DNA of 11,493 bases from a bacterium (GTDB taxonomy: Bacteria; Patescibacteriota; Microgenomatia; Levybacterales; UBA12049), in contig JAJZOC010000003.1 in assembly GCA_021852095.1 (NCBI GenBank), forward strand, positions 1 to 11,493, in the 5' to 3' direction. Position 1 is the stretch's first letter; the number at the start of each line of letters is the position of its first letter. The position numbers and the translations under genes are program-made. Below, in pieces: positions 1 through 5,602 of this stretch. The notes under the pieces are model-generated. The model worked only from the letters and a program-made list of their open reading frames with translations. It did no database searches and was not told where the DNA came from.

Positions 1-133
1 AGTCAAAGGCACCGCCTCTCTGAATTTCATAATAGGTTATTGCGGAAATGAGCATCCTAAGAACCGAAGTCTTTAGCTCATCCCTTGCCAGCATTGCCTG
101 CTTAAGGTTTTCCTGTAATTGTTGTTTTGTCAT
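1..133 (-). CDS. yqeY: GatB/YqeY domain protein, N-terminal part
   Basis: The first 44 residues are visible, running off the left edge. The peptide starts MTKQQLQENLKQAM and continues with LRMLISAITYYEI. This matches the YqeY family, whose N terminus is an amphipathic helix followed by a K/RxxxLRxLxSAIxxxEI pattern. YqeY proteins resemble the tRNA-binding tail domain of GatB, the amidotransferase subunit that converts Glu-tRNAGln and Asp-tRNAAsn; their own role is unsettled. The ATG is one base past the TAA of the ABC permease gene, and a GGGAG Shine-Dalgarno about 10 nt upstream lies inside the end of that gene, so the two are surely co-transcribed. The C-terminal part is outside the window, so the full length cannot be checked. 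Confidence 0.8.
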   Translation of the reverse strand, partial: MTKQQLQENLKQAMLARDELKTSVLRMLISAITYYEIQRGGAFD

Positions 134-134
134 A

Positions 135-923
135 TTAGCCGAATCTCCCAAGTCCTATTTTTTTACTCTTTCTAAACATAAACATAAAAAATGAAATACC
201 TATTGTTAAGTATACCATATTCAAGATAAAGCTTATAAAAAATTGCTGAAAAGATATTTGATGGTCTTGAAGTAAATGTCTCATTGCTTCAAACATGTAA
301 CTGCTTGGAACAAATTTAGCAACTGATTGAGCCCACTTTGGAAGAATCGCGATAGGATAATATAGGGCGGAAAACGGAGCAATAATATATCCTCCCATCC
401 AGGCGAGCGTTTGAATTTTTTGTCCGTAACGGATGATAAGCGCGGCAATCAAAAAACCAGTACTCCATCCTGTCAGAATGAGGCTTAAAATAATTGGAAT
501 AGTAGATGTGCCATAAATAAAGATGGGGTAACCGTATAAGAGGTACGCAAGACCTGCCGAAAAAATAATACTTATGATCATTTTAATAAATCCGAATATC
601 ATTACCGCGATAATCCATTCGCTTACTTTTAAGGGAGAAGCAAAGATATTAACAAGATTTTGGTCCCACATTTCCGCAAGTAAATTGGTCGTAATTTCAT
701 ACTGCGCTCTCCATACCACAATCCAAAAAATAAGCCCGGTCAGAAGTATCAGCATTGTTTGTTTTGGATCACTGCTTAGTTCTGAAAAATATCTTCCGGT
801 TAGTCCCCAAACAAAAAGATCCATTGCCGGCCAATAAAACATATCAGACATACGATCAAAGTTATGACGCATGTTGACAGTATATCTGTATATCATTGCG
901 TAAATTCTGTTTATGCTTATCAT
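135..923 (-). CDS. ABC-2 type transporter permease
   Basis: A 262-aa integral membrane protein, the channel half of an exporter. About six hydrophobic segments are visible, near residues 32-48, 57-71, 105-130, 141-163, 176-194 and 227-250. The stretch around residues 178-215, with APFSALYYPIAILPKW followed by VPSSYMFEAMR, is the conserved ABC-2 signature region between the last helices. The length is normal for the family. Its ATG overlaps the TGA of the ATPase gene by 4 nt (ATGA), and a strong Shine-Dalgarno (AAAGGAG, 7 nt before the ATG) sits in the ATPase coding sequence, so translation is probably coupled. The substrate cannot be read from sequence; members of this superfamily export drugs, polysaccharides, lipids or peptides. 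Confidence 0.9.
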   Translation of the reverse strand: MISINRIYAMIYRYTVNMRHNFDRMSDMFYWPAMDLFVWGLTGRYFSELSSDPKQTMLILLTGLIFWIVVWRAQYEITTNLLAEMWDQNLVNIFASPLKVSEWIIAVMIFGFIKMIISIIFSAGLAYLLYGYPIFIYGTSTIPIILSLILTGWSTGFLIAALIIRYGQKIQTLAWMGGYIIAPFSALYYPIAILPKWAQSVAKFVPSSYMFEAMRHLLQDHQISFQQFFISFILNMVYLTIGISFFMFMFRKSKKIGLGRFG

Positions 924-1852
924 GTCGATTCTCCTTTTGCGATATTGAGGAAATAATCTTCAAGATCCGGTTTATTAATACTGATATCTTCGTATTCAAT
1001 ATTTTCTTTAGTAAGCAGGGTTAGAAATTCTGCAATAGTTTTCTCATCAACAACAAGTGTAAACATCGTTCCATTTTGAGTAAAAGGCAATTCCAGTTTA
1101 TTAAATAGTTTCATCGCTCTTTCCCTGTCTTTTTTTATAAGAAGTTCTATCTCGCTCTCTCTGATGCTTTTGACTAAATTAACAGGCGTATCTTTGGCAA
1201 TTATCTTACCGTGAGACAGAACAATTACCCGATCGCACATCTCTTCTACCTCATCCATATTATGAGAAGTAAAAAGCATAGATACATTATATTTTTCTTT
1301 TTCTTTCTTAAGAAACTGTCTGATTCTAACGGCTATGTCGGGATCCAAACTTGCGGTTGGTTCGTCAAGAAGAATAATTTTAGGGTAATTTAGAAAAGCT
1401 TTTGCAAGGAGCAGTCTTGTTTTTTCGCCAGCCGAAAGCATCCTAAATTCTTTTTTATATAGTTCTTCCATTTCGAACTCCCGCAAAAGTTTTTTAATGC
1501 GTTTTTGTCTTTCCTGTATTTCGTACAACCTTGCAAATAATTCTAGAATTTCAGAAACCGTAAACCACCAAGGTAAACTAATATACGTTGAGGAAAAATT
1601 GATCTGCTTAAGAATTGTTTCTCGATTTTTTTGTAGAGATGTGCCAAAGTAAAGAATATCTCCGTCAGAAGGATCCATAACTCCCAGAAGCATTTGGATT
1701 GTGGTTGTTTTTCCTGCGCCGTTTGGTCCAAGCAAACCCAATATCTCTCCGTCTTTTATGGAAAGAGATATATCATCTACAGCATTGAACCCTCCTTTTT
1801 TAGAAGGGAATGTTTTTGTGAGGTTTCTAACCTCTAAAATAATACCATCCAT
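920..1852 (-). CDS. ABC transporter ATP-binding protein
   Basis: A 310-aa nucleotide-binding subunit that powers the permease encoded just downstream. From the ATG at 1850-1852, Walker A (GPNGAGKT) is at residues 42-49, the signature LSAGE at 139-143 (a variant of LSGGQ), Walker B IILLDEP at 159-165 and the switch histidine at 197 (TSHNMDE). A roughly 75-residue C-terminal extension follows, as in DrrA/NodI-like ATPases of ABC-2 exporters. The frame stays open upstream to a TTG at 1880-1882, but the only purine-rich box abuts that TTG with no spacing and the extra ten residues do not look like the family. I therefore chose the ATG, where the usual start (ILEVRNLTKTF) follows. No Shine-Dalgarno precedes it. 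The usual Q-loop glutamine appears replaced by Ser or Thr (FSSTY, residues 86-90). Confidence 0.9.
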   Translation of the reverse strand: MDGIILEVRNLTKTFPSKKGGFNAVDDISLSIKDGEILGLLGPNGAGKTTTIQMLLGVMDPSDGDILYFGTSLQKNRETILKQINFSSTYISLPWWFTVSEILELFARLYEIQERQKRIKKLLREFEMEELYKKEFRMLSAGEKTRLLLAKAFLNYPKIILLDEPTASLDPDIAVRIRQFLKKEKEKYNVSMLFTSHNMDEVEEMCDRVIVLSHGKIIAKDTPVNLVKSIRESEIELLIKKDRERAMKLFNKLELPFTQNGTMFTLVVDEKTIAEFLTLLTKENIEYEDISINKPDLEDYFLNIAKGEST

Positions 1853-2119
1853 ATAGTAGTTTGATAGGGTATAAATTACCAATCCTCTGGAAACTCGTGG
1901 TTTATACGAAGAGTGTTTTTGATAAATTCAACGATTTACTAATTATCATCACGTAATATTCTTTTTTAATATTTCTCCGGTTCTGCCTGGAGTTTACAGA
2001 AAGTATATTCGTATTCTACATCGTGTTTTGTATTTAGTCAATTTTTCGCAATTGGATTCGTTCGGCGGGAAATTTACCGGTGAATATGTTATAATCCTCG
2101 TCAAGAATAGAAGTTACAG
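1853..2119. other. Intergenic region between divergent ABC operon and small ORF
   Basis: No gene is visible here. The region must hold the promoter of the minus-strand ABC operon, but I see only weak candidates, such as a minus-strand TATACC about 15 nt before the ATG. A 7-bp inverted repeat, GTATAAA at 1869-1875 and TTTATAC at 1901-1907, lies just upstream of the ATPase start and could be an operator. At 9 to 10 mismatch-free half-site bases or fewer in AT-rich DNA this could also be chance. The right-hand end carries the extended -10 promoter listed separately. Confidence 0.4.
2087..2095 (+). promoter_or_regulatory. Extended -10 promoter for small ORF
   Basis: TGTTATAAT is a perfect extended -10 (TG-N-TATAAT). 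No good -35 is found at 16-18 bp, as is usual for extended -10 promoters. Transcription would start near 2102, only about 18 nt before the ATG at 2120. Confidence 0.65.
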
Positions 2120-2374
2120 ATGAAAGAAGCTCAACATCAGCTTTATCAACAGGATAGACTTCAAAAGCTCGATAACGTTCTGTCAAGAATAGAAGAGTAT
2201 AGCGATCCAATAAATATTACAGCAGAGGGAAATAATATTTTCACAAACCCTGATCGATTACGCGAAAGTATGAAAAAAATAGCCTCTGATCTTTGTTACG
2301 ACTTAATAAAAGAAGGACAAAAAGAACTAGTGAAGGATATGATGGTTGCCTATAATTTATATAGTAATCATTAG
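2120..2374 (+). CDS. Small hypothetical protein, 84 aa
   Basis: I do not recognise this protein. It is charged, has no membrane segment, and looks mostly helical: a Gln/Asp/Leu-rich N-terminal third (HQLYQQDRLQKLDNVLSRIEE), a polar middle with Asn and Thr, then a second amphipathic stretch from about residue 47 to the end. Support for its being real comes from a perfect extended -10 promoter about 25 nt upstream of the ATG and from its stop codon, which overlaps the convergent cca stop by 4 nt, the same geometry as the recJ junction. No Shine-Dalgarno is visible. A 13-nt sequence (TCAAGAATAGAAG) occurs in the leader at 2101-2113 and again inside the gene at 2183-2195. It could be a small regulator or a spurious ORF. 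Confidence 0.5.
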   Translation: MKEAQHQLYQQDRLQKLDNVLSRIEEYSDPINITAEGNNIFTNPDRLRESMKKIASDLCYDLIKEGQKELVKDMMVAYNLYSNH

Positions 2375-3791
2375 CTGGTTAATTCTTTGAGGCGCTTAAG
2401 TAGATAATCTTTAGAATTCCTAGAAAGATCTTCATCAACCTCTTTAAATAGTTTCTTGAGAATTTCGCCGACCTTTGGTCCCGGCTTAATATTTAATTCT
2501 CTCATAATGTCGTTTCCGTCAACGGCCAAGTCATTGATTGAAAATTTAGCCGGTTTTAATTGTTCCTCAACCCTTTTTTTAAAAAGGTTTGATCTCCAGC
2601 TGTCTGCTGGTCTGCCGCTTCCAAGTCGGTCAGCGATTCTTATATCCATCATGTCCAAAACACTCTCGACTCCAATTTTTCTGATGAATCTTCTAATCGC
2701 CGCGTCGGTTTGATCTTCATTAACGCCGAACATGTGCCATCTGATTAAATTAACAACCCTTTCTTTGTCAATTTTAGGAAATTTTAGTCTGTCACAAATT
2801 TCACCGGCAATTTTTGCTCCTGCTACTTCGTGATTATGAAAAATTACCAAGTTATCCTCATCTTTTGACATCACCTTTGGTTTGCCTACGTCGTGCAGTA
2901 AGGCCGCAAATTTTACGATTGGATCTTTGGAAGGGCAATATTTTAGAGACAAAAGATTATGTGTAAAAACATCGGTTGTATGATGTCTGCCTGGGCGAAC
3001 TTGTGAAACGTCGATCCCTTCTAATAGTTCAGGTATAATAAATTTAAGAAGTCCGGAAGACTTAAGGAACATTATTCCGTCGTAGGGATAGTCGCTCTCC
3101 AAAATTTTTAGAAGTTCGGCCTGTATTCTTTCACTCGAAACCTCTTTGATAAGAGACGAATCGTTAATAATTTCCTGCCAAGTTTTATCTTCTATTGCAA
3201 ATGAAAATTGCGCGGCGATTCTTATTGCTCTAATAAGCCGCAGAGCATCTTCTTTGAATCGTTCGCCGGGATTTCCAACTGCGCGAATAATTTTATTTTC
3301 AATATCTTTCTGTCCTTTGTATGGGTCAATAAGCTCCATTGTTTCATTGTTCCATTGTTTCATTGTTAATTTCATTGCAATTGCGTTTATAGTAAAGTCG
3401 CGCCGCAAAAGATCTTCTTCGATTGTTTTTCCCCAGGATACTTTTTTGGATGCCTTCTGTCTGCATATCCATGTTCTCTGCGAAACGTTGTTATTTCGGT
3501 AACTTGTTTTTGTGTTATCATGGCTTGTCCATGATTAGATTCTGGAGTCGTCTCTTCGTTCTTCCCCAGAATGACGGGAATTCCAACAGTTCCGAATTGA
3601 TTGTCGTAAAATCCATCTGGGAATAGTTTAAGAATTTCTTCAGGAGTTGCATTTGTGGTAAGATCCCAATCTTTTACCGGTTTTTTCAAGATTATATTTC
3701 GTACGCATCCTCCCACAAAATAAATCTCAAAACCGGCATTTTGGATAGTTTTGTAAAGCTTTATAACCTCTTCTGGAATATCGTCTAACAT
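2371..3791 (-). CDS. cca: CCA-adding tRNA nucleotidyltransferase with HD domain, frame-shifted
   Basis: This enzyme adds or repairs the 3' CCA of tRNAs. Two frames together encode a 473-aa protein. Frame one (from ATG 3789-3791) gives GGCVRN at residues 27-32, the metal-binding DWD at 41-43, then TTFRREHGYADRRHPKK to residue 117. A -1 shift at 3441-3447 leads into VSWGKTIEEDLLRRDFTINA, the conserved second half of the nucleotidyltransferase motif. Next come the RNA-binding helices (EDALRLIRAIR), an HD-type phosphohydrolase domain (LLHDVGKPK, His-Asp at about 300-301; RWHMFG) and the C-terminal DGNDIMRELNIKPGPKVGEIL typical of the family. Without the shift, translation stops after 134 aa at 3387. 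Two in-frame repeat insertions lie at 3517-3572 and 3335-3366. Identity is very sure; whether the shift is programmed, a mutation or a sequencing error is open. It diverges from recJ with 20 bp between start codons. Confidence 0.9.
3335..3366. repeat. 16-bp tandem duplication in cca
   Basis: TCCATTGTTTCATTGT occurs twice in immediate succession (3335-3350 and 3351-3366). The underlying period is 8 nt, four near-copies of (T/C)CATTGTT. On the coding strand it encodes a Met/Lys/Gln/Trp/Asn/Glu-rich insert just before the conserved ELIDPYKGQ segment of the nucleotidyltransferase. Confidence 0.85.
3441..3447 (-). promoter_or_regulatory. A-AAA-AAG slippery heptamer in cca
   Basis: Read on the minus strand in the cca zero frame this is CC[A AAA AAG], exactly in the X-XXY-YYZ phase of a -1 slippery site and identical to the E. 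coli dnaX heptamer. A -1 slip gives Lys-Lys then GTA, restoring the conserved frame. An AGAAGG box lies 5 nt upstream (3453-3458), closer than the roughly 10 nt in dnaX. I see no strong hairpin just downstream, which weakens the programmed-frameshift reading. One extra A in the run would give the same fused frame. Confidence 0.7.
3517..3572. repeat. Palindromic element inserted in cca
   Basis: Two hairpins stand side by side: ATCATGG (3517-3523) with CCATGAT (3529-3535) around the loop CTTGT, and ATTCTGG (3539-3545) with CCAGAAT (3566-3572) around 20 nt. On the coding strand this gives about 20 extra residues (EETTPESNHGQAMITQKQ) between the conserved FGTVGIPV and EITTFRREHGY. The CTTGT/ACAAG loop is the same as in the recJ palindrome at 5343-5400, which suggests a shared repeat family. 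Confidence 0.65.
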
Positions 3792-3811
3792 ATGGTATAG
3801 TATAACATAGT
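3792..3811. promoter_or_regulatory. 20-bp divergent cca/recJ start region
   Basis: Only 20 bp separate the two start codons. On the minus strand TGTTATACT forms an extended -10 whose predicted start falls at about the first base of the cca ATG. On the plus strand TATAAC at 3801-3806 would place the start at or next to the recJ GTG (3812). Both messages would then be leaderless. The recJ heptad array supplies TTGAAT, a -35-like sequence on the minus strand, at 19 bp from the cca -10. Confidence 0.5.
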
Positions 3812-5602
3812 GTGAAATTCAAAATTCAAAATTCAAAATTCAAAATTGAAGGGGATCAATTCGAGGGTTTGATCAAGGTTCTGCTTGAGAATCGGGGAGT
3901 AAAGACAAAAAAAGAAAAGGATGATTTTTTGAATCCAAAGCTTTCGGATGTAAATGCTAAAAATGCCGGAATAAATATTAAGAGTCTTAAAAAGGCGGTT
4001 GAAAGAATTAAAAAAGCGATAGAAAATAAAGAAGAAATTGTTGTTTTTGGGGATTACGACGTTGACGGAATTTGCGCTACTGCAATTCTTTGGGAAACTC
4101 TTCATAGTTTGGGAGCAGATGTTATGCCTTATATTCCCCATAGGTTAGAGGAAGGATATGGACTGTCAGAGACAGGAATTAAAAATTTAAAATTAAAAAT
4201 TAAAAATTGTTCGTTGATAATAACGGTTGATAATGGGATTGTTGCAAATGAGGCGGTTGATTTTGCTAATAAACAGGGGATTGATGTAATTATTACAGAT
4301 CATCATGTTCCTTCCAAAAAACTGCCTAAAGCTTATGCAATTGTTCATACAACAAAATTGTGCGGAACAGGAGTGGCATACCTTCTTGCGAAGGAATTTT
4401 CAATTTTCAATTTTCAATTTTCAAATAAATCCCACAATTCGCAATTCGCAATTCGCAATTCGCAATTGGAGTTGGTTGCTTTGGCAACGGTGGCGGATTT
4501 AGTGCCTTTGAAAGAAGCAAATAGAACTCTTCTTAAATTCGGTTTGGAGGAGCTTTGGCAAACAAAACGGGTAGGATTATTGGAGCTTTTCAAAGAAGCC
4601 GGAATAGAAAAAGAAAAAATTGGAGTTTATGAAATAGGACATATTATTGCTCCCCGTCTTAATGCAATGGGAAGGCTTGAACACGCAATGGATTCCTTAA
4701 GGCTTTTGTGTACAAAAAACATTGAAAGAGCTAGGATACTTGCTAAAAAACTGGGAGAAACTAATAGGGAAAGACAAGTTTTAACAATGCAGACGGTGGA
4801 ACACGCCATGTCGAAGTTCAGAATTCAGAATTCAGAGTTCAGAAAATTACTGTTTATTTCGCATGAATCTTACCAACAGGGAGTTGTTGGGTTGGTTGCA
4901 GGGAGGTTGGTTGAGGAATTTTATCGTCCGGCAATTGTTGTCTCTAAAGGGGAAAAAATAAGCCGCGCGTCCGCCAGATCTGTAAAGGGCTTTAATATGA
5001 TCGAGTTTATAAGGGGAGCATCACAGTTTTTAATTGACGCCGGCGGACATCCCATGGCGGCTGGGTTTACCGTTGAAACAGAAAAGCTTGAAATCTTACA
5101 AAAGAATTTAGAAGAAACAGCGGAAAAACTTTTAGACGAAACTACGCTAACAAGAACTTTAAGAATAGATTGCGAGATCCCATTATCGGTTGTGAATGAT
5201 GATTTATATAAGAGCTTACAAACGCTTTCGCCTTTTGGCATGGGCAACCCGGAGCCAACATTTATGTCAAAAGAAGTTGTCATAGAGGATTTGAGGACGG
5301 TGGGAGCGGAAAATAAGCATTTAAAATTTAGACTCTCGTGTCATGCTGAACTTGTTTCAGCATCTCAAAAAGGAGCGAGATCCCGAAACAAGTTCGGGAT
5401 GACAAATAGTAAATTCGGGATGACAAATAATCAGGTTTGGGATGACAAGATAGGAATTGGAGGAATCGGGTTTGGGATGGGCGACAGAGTCGGAGATATT
5501 AATATTGGAGATAAGGTCGATATCGTCTATACAATAGATCGGGATACATGGAATGGAAATAATAAACTGCAATTAAAGATTAAGGATATAAGCGGTAACT
5601 AA
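3812..5602 (+). CDS. recJ: Single-stranded-DNA exonuclease RecJ
   Basis: RecJ is the 5'-3' exonuclease that degrades single-stranded DNA in recombination and mismatch or base repair, using two metal ions. The 596-aa product has all family motifs: DYDVDG at residues 81-86, ITVDNG with Asp140, DHH at 163-165, ATVADLV with Asp229, PRLNAMGRL at 281-289, the DHHA1 GGHPMAAG at 411-418, and a C-terminal OB fold (PFGMGNPEPTF at 474-484, GDKVDIVYTIDRDTWNG at 566-582). The GTG at 3812 was chosen as the first start in frame; no Shine-Dalgarno is present and the start lies on a heptad repeat, so a downstream start is possible. Unusually, four heptanucleotide arrays and one nested palindrome are inserted in frame, each between conserved blocks, so the enzyme is probably still active. 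Its stop overlaps that of the convergent 446-aa gene by 4 nt. Confidence 0.95.
   Translation: MKFKIQNSKFKIEGDQFEGLIKVLLENRGVKTKKEKDDFLNPKLSDVNAKNAGINIKSLKKAVERIKKAIENKEEIVVFGDYDVDGICATAILWETLHSLGADVMPYIPHRLEEGYGLSETGIKNLKLKIKNCSLIITVDNGIVANEAVDFANKQGIDVIITDHHVPSKKLPKAYAIVHTTKLCGTGVAYLLAKEFSIFNFQFSNKSHNSQFAIRNSQLELVALATVADLVPLKEANRTLLKFGLEELWQTKRVGLLELFKEAGIEKEKIGVYEIGHIIAPRLNAMGRLEHAMDSLRLLCTKNIERARILAKKLGETNRERQVLTMQTVEHAMSKFRIQNSEFRKLLFISHESYQQGVVGLVAGRLVEEFYRPAIVVSKGEKISRASARSVKGFNMIEFIRGASQFLIDAGGHPMAAGFTVETEKLEILQKNLEETAEKLLDETTLTRTLRIDCEIPLSVVNDDLYKSLQTLSPFGMGNPEPTFMSKEVVIEDLRTVGAENKHLKFRLSCHAELVSASQKGARSRNKFGMTNSKFGMTNNQVWDDKIGIGGIGFGMGDRVGDINIGDKVDIVYTIDRDTWNGNNKLQLKIKDISGN
3815..3848. 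repeat. Heptanucleotide array A in recJ (AAAATTC)
   Basis: One partial and four full 7-nt units with the pattern AAAATTC run from just after the GTG start. They encode the seven-residue period KFKIQNS-KFKIEGD at the N terminus. Because 7 is not a multiple of 3, three units are needed to keep the frame. Confidence 0.9.
4177..4211. repeat. Heptanucleotide array B in recJ (AATTAAA)
   Basis: AATT recurs every 7 nt at 4177, 4184, 4191, 4198 and 4205, mostly as AATTAAA. It encodes the Lys/Leu-rich NLKLKIKNCS stretch just before the conserved IITVDNG motif. It is the least diverged in position from functional sequence and may only extend a normal variable linker. Confidence 0.75.
4395..4468. repeat. 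Heptanucleotide double array C in recJ
   Basis: Two adjacent arrays: AATTTTC about four times (AATT at 4395, 4402, 4409, 4416), then AATTCGC with AATT at 4436, 4443, 4450, 4457 and 4464. Together they encode an insert of about 22 residues (SIFNFQFSNKSHNSQFAIRN) between AYLLAKEF and the conserved LVALATVADLV. Confidence 0.9.
4816..4843. repeat. Heptanucleotide array D in recJ (ATTCAGA)
   Basis: Four consecutive 7-nt units, GTTCAGA or ATTCAGA, encode SKFRIQNSEFRK between the core DHH domain linker (TVEHAM) and the start of the DHHA1 domain (LLFISHESYQQGVVG). Confidence 0.9.
5343..5400. repeat. Nested palindromic element in recJ
   Basis: Arm one is a hairpin, ATGCTGAA (5343-5350) with TTCAGCAT (5356-5363), loop CTTGT. 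Arm two is a hairpin, ATCCCGAA (5380-5387) with TTCGGGAT (5393-5400), loop ACAAG. The two arms are also reverse complements of each other apart from four positions that change in compensating pairs. The insert encodes CHAELVSASQ and RSRNKFGMT, peptide signatures that I associate with dispersed palindromic repeats in many bacterial genomes. It sits between the OB-fold strands HLKFRL and GIGFGMGD. Confidence 0.85.
5393..5450. repeat. 21-nt tandem partial copies of the palindrome end
   Basis: The element's end, TTCGGGATGACAAAT, is repeated at about 5393, 5414 and (as TTTGGGATGACAA) about 5436, giving the repeated peptide KFGMTNS, KFGMTNN, QVWDDK. The first two are 21 nt apart, so the reading frame is kept. 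Confidence 0.75.

Noticed and set aside
1853..1882. Ten-residue N-terminal extension of the ABC ATPase from TTG
   Set aside because: The purine-rich box directly abuts the TTG with no spacing, and the family's usual N terminus begins right after the ATG at 1850-1852.
2101..2195. 13-nt direct repeat TCAAGAATAGAAG as a regulatory pair
   Set aside because: The second copy is within the small coding region and no symmetry or third copy supports a binding site.
2456..2713. Open frame opposite cca, and similar antisense frames in recJ, aspS and the 446-aa gene
   Set aside because: They lie wholly opposite strongly conserved coding sequence, lack promoters or ribosome sites and resemble no family.
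2371..3408. A separate 345-aa protein starting at TTG 3408
   Set aside because: Its start lies within the conserved LLRRDFTINA motif of CCA-adding enzymes and the preceding residues in the same frame continue that motif, so it is the second half of cca.
4395..4468. CRISPR-like array
   Set aside because: The units are contiguous 7-mers without spacers and are translated in recJ.
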